A stretch of DNA of 64,000 nucleotides from Lunularia cruciata (GCA_948567375.1 OX419758.1:10111001-10175000), one strand, 5' to 3'; counted from the stretch's first letter, positions 23,802-36,805 are shown. The notes: generated from the letters alone by a model not told the origin. A program made the numbers and translations.

Positions 23802-24530
23802 TTTAATACTCTGAGGACAAGAGAAGAGAGAAAACACAGATTTCACACTCAATCATCCGACGCCGCAAAGGAGCAACTTCTCTTTATTATTTATATAGAC
23901 AGAGGATAAGGCACCATAGGATTAGGCACGCAAATAGGTGACATGTCAGCAAGCTCCACCCTTGGATTACTTACTTGGGTGGGTGACATGTCGGTCCTAG
24001 TCCTATCTGGTTGGTCAAACAAGCTTTGACTGGAGGGAATCTTTTAGAGAATCTTCTTGTAGGAATCTTAGAATCACATAGGTGAGGTACTATTGGAAAG
24101 CTCTCAACAAGACAAAGTAGGGGGAGGGAAGGCCAATCTTACCTCTATTGGGGAGGAGGGAATCTTTATATTTTTGAGGCCTAATTCATCCGTTTAGGCC
24201 TCCAAAATTGCCTTCAAAGATTTCAGGCATACTTTGATTCCTACTCTATTAGTAGTAGTCTCCTTTTGGTGACATCTCTTTTTGATCTGTTTAGCCCATC
24301 ATGTATAACATCCATCCAGATGTTACCAGACCAATTCTCACCTTTAAATCATATGTCTAGCTATTGGTTCTAAGGTTTTTAAGTCTATTTTGGTTTCTAC
24401 TCTATTAGTAGAAGTACTCTTTTGGTGATACTTCTATCTGATCTATTTTGACCATCATGTATAGCATCATTCCCAATATTACCGAACTGAATTTCACATC
24501 TAGATCACATGGGTAGCTCTTGGTATTACA
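23802..24530 (-). repeat. 3' LTR of element B
   Basis: 729 bp, from TTTAATACTCTGAGG (first bases mutated from TGTAATACTCC) to CTTGGTATTACA. The purine tract of the element follows (TACCTCCCTCCTTTT in plus sense). Confidence 0.88.
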
Positions 24531-24543
24531 TACCTCCCTCCTT

Positions 24544-25990
24544 TTAAGACGCAATGTCCTCGTTGTGCAATTGTTGCTCAAACACTTGCACCAACACCGG
24601 TGCATGTGTCAAATTGGCAGCAGGCTCCCAAGTTGCTTCACAAAGGGGTAACCTTTCTATTATACTAGATAGTCCACCACGGATGGCGAGTACCACGCAT
24701 GTGTTTTTGGAGAATACGCTCCACTTCAAATTCCTCCACGCCATCAATGAGTGTCATACAAGGTCAAATGTCTTGTATGGAATGACACTAGCTTGATTGG
24801 GGAGCATATCTTCATAGTAGGGAAACATGGAACATTGGATGGATCTTCATGTGTGGTGATAGCTCAAGGTGATAAGCCATAGCGCCGAGTCGACAAAGAA
24901 TCAAGAGAAAGGCCCAATAAAACAAGGTTTGAGCTTACAAGGTCCAACTAATGTGAGGTTGGTAGTCAATAGCTACACTTGATCCTCAACATTGAACTCC
25001 ATGTGCTTATGGATTACATCAGCATATTGCTTTTGTCTATTTTGTACAATTTGTAATCTATGCTTGGCGCTCTCCACACCTTGTTAGATTCTAGAAACAA
25101 ATGTGTTGACTGCATTGACCTTGGTAGCCACCGGACAGATCTTCATCAAGCTAGAAGGTGTGAAGGGATGCTCACCATACATGAAGAAGAATAGAGTGAC
25201 CTGGGTGGATGCATTCACTAAATTGTTGTAAGCAAATTCCACCAATGGGAGTAGGGTGTCCCACCTCTCTTGCTCTTCTAAGGTGAAACCGCGTAACATG
25301 CCTTCAATAGTGCAATTAGCCTGCTCTGTTTGTCCATCAATTTGTGGGTGGTAAGCTGTGGACATGGCCAACTTGGTTTTGAAGAAACCAAAGAGTGTTT
25401 GCCAAAACAAACTAGTGAATTGAGTACCTCTATCGGTGATGAGTACTCGAGACAAGGCATGGTGAGAGAAGATTTCATCTAAGTATAATTGAGCTAGTTG
25501 TGGGGCAGTCACATCCTTGGTGATAAGGCGTACATGAATCATTTTGTTGAGCCGGTCCACAAAGACCACGATGGAGTCAAACCTTGAGGTGGTCTTGGGT
25601 AATTCACAGACGAGATCCATACTCACTTGTTCCCAACGTTACGCATGAATGGGGAGAGGTTGAAGGAGCCATGCAAGAGCTTGATTAGAAGCTTTGTTCT
25701 ATTGACAAAGTAGGCAGCTGCGCACATAGTCCATCACGTCCTTGTTCATCTTGGGCCAATAGTAATGGTGTTGGACTACATCCAAGGTCTTGTCCACTCC
25801 GACATGACCTGCAATGGCCAAATCATGACATTCTGCTAGAATGGTGGTACATAATTTTGGGATATTTAGGATCCATAATCTGCCATCATGAAAGGTGATT
25901 CCTTGGGTGATGGTGACACCTTTGTATGATTGTGCCTCTACAATCTGTAGATTAGTTTTGTAGTAGCCAAAATCTCTTGCCATAATTCAA
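24544..25990 (-). pseudogene. Element B integrase and chromodomain remnant
   Basis: The integrase core is open over 180 codons (25626-25084). It retains Asp in FVDRLNKMIHV, Asp in LITDRGTQFTS and Glu in GQTEQANC, and runs further towards the C-terminus than the A copy (TLFFFMYGEHPF). The zinc-binding half (25983-25699) retains HVGVDKTLDVVQHHYYWPKM and CLLCQ. The chromodomain at 24747-24544 is frame-broken; only its start and tail (CEATWEPAANLTHAPVL) are legible. Confidence 0.85.
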
Positions 25991-27870
25991 GGTTAATCTT
26001 AACCTCTACCACCAAGTTGTTTGCCATTTGCATGTGGGTGAATGCATCTGCAAGTTGCTTCTTACCTTCCACATAGGTGATTATCATGTTGAAGCATTGT
26101 TGCCACTCTGCCCACCAAATTTGGCAATGAGATAGATCCTTCTACGTCTCAAGGTAGACTAGATGTTTATGGTCTGTCTCTACTACAAATTCCTTCTCGC
26201 CCAGATAGTGCTTCCAATGCTTGGTTGCAAGAACAACGGGGAACTATGGTGTGGTAGTTGTACTCTATCGGTAACAACTTTTGAGAGAAATATGCAATTG
26301 GATGTCATCTATCATGCCACTCTTGTTGTAGGACTTCTTCTATTGCTACACTTGATGCATCTGTAGCCAACTTGATTAGACAGTTTAGGTCATACCACTT
26401 CAAGATTGGTGCATGTAGCAAGGCGGCTTTCAATTCTTGAAAGGTCAAATCTTGTGCGCTTCCCCATGTCCACTTCTTCTCCTTACTAATTAGTGCCCTT
26501 AAAGGTTGTGCAACCTTGGAGAAGTCTTTGACAAATCTATGATAGAATCCTATCAACCCCAATAAGCTCTTGAGTTGAGTCTGATCTTTTGGGGCACTCC
26601 ATTTTTGAATGACCTCAATTTCATCCGTCAATACTTGAATGCCCTTTGCACTTACTCTATGCCCCAAGTAGTCTACTTCAGACTTGCCAAGCTCACACTT
26701 TGAGATTTTGGCATACAATCAGTTATGTCTTAGAATCTGGAGGATTTCTTGTAGATGTTATTTGTGTTTTGTTATCGTGCTAATGTATACTAGGATGTCG
26801 TCCAAGAAGACAATAATAGACTTATCCAAGTATGGACAAAATATGTCATTCATTAGACTCATGGAAGTGGCAGGTGCATTGGTGAGGCCAAAAGGCATCA
26901 CCAGATACTCGAAGTGGCCATACTTGGTTCAAAAGGCAATTTTGTACACATCCTCCTCTATAATTTGGATTTGATTGTAACCACTATGCAAGTCCAATTT
27001 GGTAAAGTATCTTGCTCCATGGAGTTGATCAAACAGGTCATCCATGCAAGGTAAGGGGTATTTGTTCTTCACTATTTGCTGAGTGAGACCTTGATAGTCA
27101 ATGCACATGCGCATTGTATTGTCCTTCTTCTTCACAAACAAAACAAGAGCTCCATATGGTGATACGCTAGGTTGGATGAACCTTTTCTGCAACACCTCCT
27201 CAATTTAAGTCTTACATTCCTCTAACTCATGAGGTGATAGGCAATATGGGGCCTTACAAGGAGGTATCTTCCTCAAGAGTGCCTCAATTTTATGATTTAC
27301 TCTCCTTTTTGGTGGTAATCCTAAGGGTAGATCATTGGGAAAGACATCAGGAAACTCATCCACCACATCTTTCAATTTCTCAGGACTTTTTCCATCAAGT
27401 TGTGCACTCTAAACTTCTCTTATTAGACCCATGAAACATCTATCGGTCTTACAAACAGTTGCCATTCCTATGACATACAGGGTCAGTTCTTGCTTGTGTG
27501 ATTTTTCTTTAACCCCAATGATTGATAATTGGTGAATTCTCATTACTTTCTTCCTCCAATCTACCATAGGATTGTAATGCTCTATCCATGGCATGCCTAA
27601 GATTGCATCATAATGAGCTAATTGTATCACTCGCCACTCAATTACTTCTTGATATTCTCCTATAGAGAGTGTTACTCGTCTAGGTAATGATTCAATCCTC
27701 TCTATTTTCCCGTTAGGTAACTCTATTTCATCACTCTCATCTCTCTCTAGATCCATTCCCAATCTTATTGCAACAAAGCAAGACAAGAAATTCTCAATTT
27801 CTCCTAGATCTATTAATACTCTCACTTGATTGCCTTCTAGTACTCCATTCATAACAATCAATTGTGATGT
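25991..27870 (-). pseudogene. Element B protease, reverse transcriptase and RNase H
   Basis: Protease (27861-27409): the catalytic motif is changed to DLGEIENF. Reverse transcriptase (27195-26300): [31 protein letters not shown] and [10 protein letters not shown] are legible across broken frames. The thumb and RNase H start are open over 137 codons (26718-26305), with LATDASSVAI keeping the first catalytic Asp. The remaining RNase H is broken. Confidence 0.88.
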
Positions 27871-27959
27871 TGCTTTTTAGGGACTTTGCGCATTTGTCTT
27901 CTTCCTTCCCTTACTTCTTTGCTTCCTTATTGAGCCAATAAGGCCGCAAGGTACATTTA

Positions 27960-28860
27960 CTAGTGATCTTTGTTTTCCAAAGTGATTTCCATCTCTTCCT
28001 CTTTAGTGCGCCTCTCCATGTTGTTCAAAGATTGCTTGTATGAAGGCCGAGGGCCTCTAGGGAAACGAGCATGAGAATTGGTAGATATGTGCCCAATACT
28101 GCCACAATTATAACAACTGCATTGTTCTCCTCGAGTTCCTTCTCCTTGTGGGACTCCATCTCTTTGTTCTTCTACCCATCCATGCTCTCCTTGAAACAAT
28201 CGTGCTCCTCAATCTCAAAATCAAAGGTTACCCAATTTCATTGGTATTGGTCCACCCATGTGTGGCATTTCTACCCGTAATGTTGAGGTGGAACTACTCA
28301 TTCACCTCCACCCAATGCTTTTGCTATTCTTTGCGCACAAGCAATGGCTTCAAATACCGTGCGAGGATTTTGCACCATGACTTCTTGGCAAATCCGCTCC
28401 TTTAACCCTCATTTGAAATTGTCGAGAGTCTTTATTGGACTCATGTCAGTTATTGTGACTTGTAGATCCAGAAATGCTTCCACATACTCTTGTACGTTAT
28501 TCTTCTATCTCAATCCACATAGTCGGATTTGGGCCATCTGCACAAAATCCACCGATTGGAAATTCTCCAACAATCCTTCTTGCATTGCTGTCCATGTGAC
28601 CTCCCTTCTCTCTGCCAACATGGATTATTCCCAAGCATCGTACCATGTGAGGGCTTTATTAGTCAAGTACCCACATGCAAACATGCCTACAGCATGCTTC
28701 ATGATCTTTGTTGAGAACAATCAAAAATATCAATTCATTCTCGAGATCTAGTTTTCAACTACTCCCATCATACGTTGCTCCTTGTAATCTTGATATTGCA
28801 AGTCTTCTTCATGCGGAGTAGCAATGTGGCTTCATTGTTAACAAGGTTTGTAGGCACAGA
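27960..28860 (-). pseudogene. Element B gag
   Basis: Gag remains on the - strand with a zinc knuckle CYNCGSIGHISTNS, in which the fourth metal-binding residue Cys is Ser, followed by RFPRGPRPSYKQ. Upstream parts correspond piece by piece to element A gag but are fragmented. Confidence 0.8.
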
Positions 28861-29645
28861 TGCCTCTCCAAGTACTTCAGTCGTAGGTATTGGGTTTTGA
28901 GACGGCTCTTCTTCTTGCATTGTTGATCATTCCTAAGGATCTGCACTTGACTTTGTAATGTCTCCATGGTCATCTTAATCTCTCAAAATTCATTCAACAT
29001 CCCTTGCATTCCTTGCACCATCTCTTGCAATTGCGGATCCATGGTTCATGCAACACTCACTTGCTAATGTCTACTTTGATATAGAGACAATATGATCACT
29101 ATAGAAGGCGCACAAACTATCAGAAGTACCATTGTGACCTCTAAAGCTATCACTTGTTGATAATACTCCTCACCAAAATTCCTAACCACAAAATCTCTAA
29201 ACATCACTTTCAGTTTCACTTCATAACAAATTTCTACTTGAGTGTTGAAAGGGAGAGGATTTGGGACATTCACATCCATAACATCATAATAGAATGTAGA
29301 TTGTCAAATCTCACTCTTTTTCGTATACCACCACATGTAGAATCACCGGGTTTGGTGAGTTCATTACCCTATCCATGAATTTTGTTCCAAAGTGATAAAC
29401 TAGCAATACTCTCATTTGCTCATGCTGGATATACATAACCTTGATGTGAAATGGATTCAAGAATGGAAAGCTAGGTGCGGGAAATTGTCCTCCTGATGCA
29501 TCCATCCCATCCGCTCTCTAAAGTTCTTCATAAGTCTAGCAATTACTCTATGTTCTCCACCTCAAATTACTCAATTTGAGTAGTTTGTGCTCTTCCAAGA
29601 GGGGTGATCCACTCTCTTGAACTAAAACACACGCTCGGATATCAT

Positions 29646-29984
29646 TGTAATACTTCAAGGACAAGAAAAGAGAGAAAACATAGATTTCACACTCAATCAT
29701 CCGACGCCCCAAAGGAGCATCTTCTCTTTATTATTTATATAGACAAAGGATCTCTTCCAAGGAAGCTACACCATAGGATTAGGCACACAAATAGGTGACA
29801 TGTCAGCAAGCTCCACCCGTGGATTACTTACTTGGATGGGTGACATGTGGGTCCTAGTCCTATCTGGTTGGTCAAACTAGCTTTGACCAAAGGGAATCTT
29901 TTAGAGAATCTTCTTGTAAGAATCTTAGAATCACATGGGTGAGGTACCATTGGAAAGCTCTCGATGAGAAAAATTAGGGGGAGG
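29646..29984 (-). repeat. 5' LTR of element B, truncated
   Basis: Only about 339 of about 730 bp remain. It matches the other LTRs from TGTAATACTTC to TTAGGGGGAGG and then stops abruptly. The primer-binding site is at 29633-29644. Confidence 0.88.
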
Positions 29985-32900
29985 TCATATTCCCATGATA
30001 AAAAGATGCCTAAAAAATGGACTCCCCATGGCTGCTTGACAAGAATAGGACCAGACTCATTTTGTAGGCGGACCCATTTTGTTTCTATTCCATAAGGCTT
30101 TACGGAGAGGATTCCCCAACAAAACAAACCCCTCTAATATGAGGAAGCCCCAACACCATGAGGTTTTGTGGAAAAATAGGGGACATGACAATTTTTTGAC
30201 AAATACAAGAATCCACCAATTTATGCCATTGTTGCAAGATCATGCAAAAAGACACATGTGCTACCAAAGAATCATTAGTGACTATTTTGCAACTAGTCTC
30301 ACATGTGCAATGGATGATTGCAGCCCTTCACCAACCACTGCAATGGAAGAGGTTGGACCCCACCTTGTTAGGACTATATAAAGGCAAACTCCACCCTATG
30401 AGCCAATTCTTTTTGCAATTTCATTTTTTTATTTTTACTTTCACTTTTCTTTCTCTCTTTGCAACCACCATCTCTTATGGTGTCATGCAAGCACTTCTTG
30501 GTGTGGAATGTCAAATTTTGTCAATACTATCAGGAGTAAAGGATGCAAAATCATAAATGGAGTAGGAATTGCACTATTGCACAAATTGGAATATTCAATC
30601 ATGATGGGATGAACTCTTGAGAGAGGAATTTGAGGTGAAGAGGGACAAGGCAATAGAAATGTTGAGCAAGCCATTGGAGATTTCCAAATGAGTACTATAT
30701 TACCACACCAACTACATCAAGAAGAGGAGAATGAACTTCTTGATGTGGGACTTGGATCTTGCGGATGGAGCCATGCTACAAAAAATTAGTAACAACACCA
30801 AAAACTTAAGTGTGAAATCCTTATGAGGATGTCTCACAATGTGAGTGGAGGATCACTAGCAGCAAGTGTTGGGAGCATATTGCTCCCCATTTGGGGAAAT
30901 TCCTATCAATACCCTACACAGTCCACCAAACAAATGATTGAAGCAAAGGATATATGACTCATTCATTGTGGGAAATCTACAAGTTGGGTACAAGATCAAA
31001 GGCATGAAGGATCCTACTTGCTGCACAGTCACATAAATAATAATGTGGTTGTTTTCTTTGAAGCAAACAAATTATGTCAACCAGAATCAGGTGAGATTTT
31101 TCCAACTCATACACTGGACCAAACCAATTAGTTGGGCCAAGATGTTTTGTGAGCGTGTTATCAAACTCCTAGAGGACATGACTAAAGTTTTTGCCACCAT
31201 TGTGGCCTCTTCATTGTCCACTTCTACATTGGAATGAACCTCTTGATGAAAAAGGAGAAGTAGAAGATCCCATCCCACCTACATCATCTAGCCTACTTCA
31301 GCATAGACCTCAACTTGCTGAAGTAGATCACCAAGTACCATGAGGTGGACAAAGAATATGCCCAAACCAAGAAGTTCATGTGAGTAGTGGAGATTTACAA
31401 CTTCATTAAAATTTGAAAAAATACTTTGGAGGCTCACGTGAAGATTCAGGCTTTGAAGAAACAAAAACAACCACAAGAGTTGGAATCTTTGTTGAAGTTA
31501 GTAGGAGTAAAACCGCATCATACAAATCAACTTAGGAGGGATGGTTATTCAAAGGAAAAGAGGTGGCACACAAAAAAAACACCGGAGTTGCTCAAAATGC
31601 AAATTTTAGGAGCAAGAAGTCCTTCACACAAATCTCATCTCCCGTAGTGGATGAGAATGAGGCGAGATAGAATGATGAGGTACAATTTTTGCTCCCACCT
31701 AATGAAAAAAAAATGCATACAACAGGCAAGGAGAAGAAGATAGCTATGGAATTGTCCCTCCAACCACAGCTCCACTCTTCACTTTGGAGGAAGCTTTACA
31801 CTATGAGACAAAATGGAGAAGAAAACAAACCAATCCATAGCATATGTCATCAAAGGCACCACCAATAACAAGGTGGAGACATCTTGGCAAAGCCCGACTA
31901 ATCTCAAAGGACAAATCCTATTAAGCTTAGTATGTGAAGGATAAGTGAGGAAGGGTGATGTCACTGCCAAGACCATTCCTCCAATCAAAAATAATGAGAT
32001 GAGTAGGAACAAGGATGAAGCTCCGGCTCACAAAGTGAAAGAGACGACTATCCTGGACCATGACAAGAATCTTTCACCTAAAACAAAGAAGGCCCTATGA
32101 AGACAACTAGGAAAGGATGGAAATACTCTACCATGGCTTATGGTGACCTACACCGTTCACACAATGATACCAGCTATAGAAGCATTGGAAGAGCTTTTGT
32201 TGAAACTAAAAGTCAGATCCAAACATAAAGGAACCAATGACCCTCATCCACCACTTGCATCACCTTGTCCAAACCCAGACATATGAAAAGGACAAGGAAA
32301 GTGAGCTGCCTAGAGGAGTTCCAAAGGGAGGAACTAAAATGGCTGGAGAAGTATGAAAAACTAATCCATGGCATAAAGAAGGAGGTTCACAACTATAGCC
32401 TGCAAGTCTTCCACCAAAGAACTCTACACAAGGAAGAAATAAAAAATTGGGAAGACAAACTTGCAGCACTACAAATGATGGAGACTCTATAGAACAATTT
32501 AAAAACCCAAGCAAAAGCAAAGGAAATAGAGACTAGATACAACAATTTGAAGCCACTGATTGACCTCTGCATCTCCAACCTATCTACCAACCTAAAACAT
32601 CAACAAGAAAAGGTATTGGAGCAAGACAAGTGGATTTGTCAGAGATGACCAAAGAGTTGAGTGCCAAAAGAACCAAACTAGAAAATGAACAATCTGTGCT
32701 CCTCACCACTATTGGTCAAACAACCACTCAGCTACTTAGTCAGCTGGAATGCATGGCTAACAAAACCTCCCAATGAACAAAGGTGAAGGACTTGTGCACT
32801 CAAATTGACAAACTAGAGAGGAAGTTGCACTTGAATGAGCAACTCAAATTGTTTTCTATGAAGCTCTAGAGCCACACTAATGCCAAGTTTGAGGAGAGCT

Positions 32901-33560
32901 TGTCTAACTTCAAATGAATCATGGAGGGTTATAAGAAGGAGCTCATAGACCTTGTTTGCATCTGCCAAGGAGCTGATAGATTGACCCAAGTTCCACCTGC
33001 CCCTCTTGCTAAGGAATAACAATTGGTGCCTCTCTCTATAAAGATGGTTGAAGTCTTTTTTGTTGCCTAATGAGAAGATCTTTTTTGTACATACCAGTAG
33101 CACATTCATTTGTGTAGCCTGAGGAAGAACATAAATGAATAAAAATTGTACATAGGTATCCAAGCTGGATTAGTACATAGAAATAGGTTGTTATGCAGTA
33201 AATAACCCTTGCCTGAATAATTATAGCCGCAATTATCTACCATTAGGGTTAGGATAAGATATGATCAAGATTGAGCGGTTTAGATGTACTTAGGAAATTT
33301 CCATCCATTGTAGCCATTGGATCTTTCTATGGCCAAGTAGGAAATGTATAAAAGGCTTAGGCCTGATGTCCACTGCATACATTTGGTGCATTCTTCTTTT
33401 GCAAGTAAAATATAAATTTTATACAATTAAGACTCATGAGTTGGTGTATGCATATGAGTTTGCACTCTGAATGAATGATTGCATGCTTAACTTGTTTAGG
33501 AGTGACCAACCTTGAAGGACAAATCTGGGCACTAGAGTGCAACAATGCATTTGAGCAAGA
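29985..33560 (+). mobile_element. Element E copy 2 (uninterrupted)
   Basis: Co-linear with the three parts of copy 1 (9216-9718, 16353-17797, 22049-23640) but without elements A and C. The empty sites are near 30530 (AATACTATCAGGAG) and 31970 (GCCAAGACCATTCC). It carries a TATATAAA box (30375-30382) and a second TATA-like TGTATAAAAGGC near 33345. + strand coding fragments include ISWAKMFCERVIKLLEDMTK (31120), a coiled-coil stretch (32265-32492) and a tail ending LVCICQGADRLTQV (near 33000). No polymerase, integrase or transposase is visible, so E is either non-autonomous or a repeated host-derived segment. Confidence 0.7.
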
Positions 33561-34200
33561 CTAGAGAGAGTGGCTCTCTAGGAGTTTGTACAGAATCAGA
33601 AGTGATACAAGAATAGGCTTGCACAGCCTTGGCATCTCATCCTCTAACACTCTAAGATAGGATTGAGTAGCACAAATTGTTGCTGACTTCCGTGACCTCA
33701 AGCCTTCAAGGAAGGAAAACACATGGCATTAGAGTTGTCATCTTCAAAGGGATGTAAATTCTAAAAGCATTTCCACTCGGTTTAGTTTGCAAAGTTATCA
33801 GTCTTCCTCTGTGTGATATTGTTGTGGGATGCTTTTTGTATGATTTGCGGCAGGTGTACCTTACCAATTATACTTCCTATAAATCTCACCTTGGCAGTTT
33901 GCAGCTTGGATGGACAATTGGTGAACAAAGTGGCTCCATAACAAAGTGACCTTTGTTCTAAATGAACCCAACCCTCCTCAAGAATCCACTCAATTTGACT
34001 CTTTAGCATGTAAGAGAATAGATTGAATAACATTTTGTAATGTCACTCATTTGGATGACATTACCCTCTTATGGGAATGACACCGCCCAAGAGTCTAAAC
34101 ATAAAATAATAAATTGTCTTCATTGTGACCCTATCCGGATAATTTTAGCCATTTTCATTGAGGGAACAACCTACTTTTACCAATTGTACTATATTAAGTT
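33561..34200. other. No gene seen
   Basis: A transition between repeat element E copy 2 and the AT-rich island. Short open stretches only, with no recognisable motif. Confidence 0.5.
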
Positions 34201-35830
34201 GGCATTGAGTCAACACACTAACTTTTACCAAAATTTTAAGAAAATAACTTGCAAGTCCACTATTAAGGACAACACCTGCCATATATACCTCTAGTTCTAT
34301 TGAATGGAGCAATATATAATGCTGAACATCATCACAAAAGAAGAGAATATTCCTATTTCCTAATAGAAATAAGGATTTGATACTTTTAAATATGTGGAAT
34401 CTATATATAATATTGCTTGATGCTTGGTTAGTAGAATTTGATACAACACAATTTGCATCTTTGCAAGTATAATACAATAATTTCTAGAAATAAATAAAGG
34501 ATAAAATTTGTAAATTAAAAAAATTTTACTTGTATTTTTGTTATTTTCCATGATATTTAATAAGTTAAATAAAATTGAGAAGGTAACCAAAGTAAAGGAA
34601 TTTCCTAGCAGATACAATTATCAGTATTTCAACTTATAAACTATAAAAATCCCTCCAAATTAAATCAATCTCTTGAGGGATTAATATAAAAGTCCCAAAA
34701 TACATTAATTTATCCTTGTAAAAGTATCAAACTATCCTATCCTCCAATTATACAAAGAACCAACTATCTCCATGATAAAAATTTCTTTTGTCCTTGTACA
34801 AGAACATATTTGATGTTCTAAACTCAGATAATATATTCCCTTACAAGTTCATATTAATTTATGGAGTTTTCACCTCAAAAAAATGGCTCAAAATCATTTT
34901 TCCTTGCAATAGATCAATTTTGCAATACCCAAATAACAAGAAAGAATAGATTGTGTTTCTAGCATGCATTTTTAAAGCACTTGATTGCTTTCCTCATCTT
35001 TGGAACCTTTCCTTCTTATTCCAGTTGGATACTTTACTGTTGTGTATTTTTCCTCAAGATAATGAAAAGTTACTGTTGATTTTTTATATCAAAATGCATT
35101 TTACATAACATGGAAATATTCTTGCTTTTTTAACTTGGACTATTAAATGATTCTTTTTTTGGTTAAAAATCTTTATTTTGACTCCATTTAGCACAAGCAA
35201 TAAAACTTTATCTTTCATATTTTTTAAATTAAAATATTAAAAAATTTATCTCTATCCTTAGTTTTCTCATGAATTTCCATATACATAATATTTATTTCTT
35301 CATCAAAGAAATAATTTATGATATATTTTGAGTCATTTCCCTATTTTTTTGTTATGCAATTTAAGTATGCCATATCCTTCTACACTTATTACAATATTAA
35401 AATATGTGATCAAAGACTAACCAAGAAATTCATGGTATATTAAATTCTTTATTTTTCAACTCATAATACTATTTGAATATTTCCTTAATAGACTCCCTTT
35501 ATAAGGCCAATAATTACCTTACTCCTAGTTTGTAAAGGATATATTTCACCTGATAGAACGAGTTTTGAAAATATAAATTTTATATATAACTGAAACTTTT
35601 TACTCCCGATATCGGTTGACTACATCTTAATATGCCCACTTTACAAGGCCAATAATGACCTACCTTAGTTCATGGAAGACATATTCAATCAATCAAATAG
35701 TTTTTTTAAAAATTTAAAATTTTCATTCAATTTGACTTGACTCAAATTAACTCAAGTTAACTTGAGTCACATCAACGATTGCATCTAGAAAGATTGAGAC
35801 CTGGTTGACTTTCTACTTTGACCTTCTAAT
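34200..35830. other. AT-rich island 1
   Basis: Very AT-rich sequence with poly-A/T runs and no supported gene. It contains a weak tandem duplication (AAGGCCAATAATTACCTTAC near 35500 and AAGGCCAATAATGACCTACC near 35650, about 150 bp apart) and an 18-bp palindrome at 35750-35767. Possible roles such as a matrix attachment region or a degraded element are speculation. Confidence 0.6.
35750..35767. repeat. 18-bp perfect palindrome
   Basis: ACTCAAGTTAACTTGAGT is its own reverse complement. It lies at the right edge of AT-rich island 1 between ATTA-rich sequence and the start of more CpG-rich DNA. Confidence 0.85.
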
Positions 35831-35943
35831 TTGAGATTAAGTAGGAACTCCTTCTTGCTGTGATTGGATGTAGCTAGAGTGTTCCGTACTAAATTTACTT
35901 GTAATCTAGAAGGTTGTGAGCTTCTCTTGCTAAGGGAAGTCAA

Positions 35944-36120
35944 CCACCTGTCCTGGCAGATTGGGTACAGGTTGGTACTTGAGAGTTGAAGCGTGCACTA
36001 GATAGTACGATGCAGGTGCTGCTGGATCCAACCAGCTATCGCCTGTCTTGGCAGATTGGGTACTGGTTGGGACTTGAGAGTTGAAGCCTTGCACTAGACA
36101 TTAATATGCAGGTGCTGGAT
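35944..36120. repeat. 95-bp tandem duplication
   Basis: Two copies of a unit containing CTGTCCTGGCAGATTGGGTA and TTGAGAGTTGAAGC, starting near 35944 and 36039, about 85-90% alike by eye. No coding potential is visible. Confidence 0.75.
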
Positions 36121-36702
36121 CTCAAAATCAGGAATAGCAATCTCAAAATCTCCCACATACTCATGGTGCAAAGCTATACGTGCAAAGTCACGTAAACTGT
36201 GGGGCTTAAGCGCTTCAAACACTCATGGTACTCTTGATGACTTGGGGCCACATCCAGTGTATATATGTTGCATTGCCTCCGGAAGCCATCAATACATACT
36301 TTTTGACGCGAATAAAATGCGACATTAGTGGATACTTGTAACTCTCTCATTTCGTTTAGGGTGATTGGTGATCTGAAACCATAGCCCTAATTTTACTACC
36401 GTGCGCATATTAAGCTCTCGCATATCTGAACAATTATACTTTATTCATCATTTATCCTCGGAGTTCGTAGCTTATTTTGCCGCCTTAATTTGCAACCTTG
36501 TAAGAAAACCGTTTATCCATTGCTGTTGCAGTTGGATACTGACTGAATTACCAGTGTACCACTCTTCTTACATACTTATTCTCAAAGTAAAGAAGAACTT
36601 AAAGCAGTGGAGTTTAGGCCAGAAGTAAGTAACCTCAGAATCTGATCATGAACCAGAGATAATCGAGTAAGGAGTAAACTAGAAACAAGCTCAGTAAAGA
36701 AA

Positions 36703-36805
36703 CATAAGATCAGGAGAGAAGAAGCGAACAGAAAAGTCTAAAAGATCTTTATGATGCGAGCCCCCATAGTGCTAATCAACTGAGCTGCTCAGTCCATCGG
36801 GCGTG
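36703..36805 (-). mobile_element. tRNA-related SINE-like repeat, copy 1
   Basis: Read on the - strand it contains GCAGCTCAGTTGATTAGCAC, which resembles a tRNA D-arm/A box, then GGGGGCTCGCATC, which resembles a B box, and then T-rich runs (CTTTTAGACTTTTC) that could stop RNA polymerase III. A second copy lies at 39627-39738. Compared with that copy it lacks about 8 bases between the boxes. The A-to-B distance is too short for a functional tRNA. Confidence 0.5.

Larger units (their letters stand above)
23802..29984 (-). mobile_element. Element B: chromovirus, same family as A, 5' LTR truncated
   Basis: Same orientation and order as element A. The 3' LTR 23802-24530 is complete in length. The 5' LTR starts at 29646 (TGTAATACTTC) and breaks off near 29984, where sequence of element E copy 2 begins. 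Internal domains run from the chromodomain remnant (24747-24544) to gag (about 28800). It has more stops than A. The protease active site reads DLGEIENF rather than DSGATHNF, and the gag knuckle has lost its last Cys (CYNCGSIGHISTNS). Reverse transcriptase keeps FLDDILVY and RNase H keeps LATDASSVAI. The missing right half of the LTR is not found beyond copy 2, so it was deleted rather than split. Confidence 0.92.

Noticed and set aside
36703-36805. Functional tRNA gene
   Set aside because: A- and B-box-like sequences are present, but the spacing is too short for an anticodon arm and the acceptor stem does not pair, so it was kept only as a SINE-like repeat.
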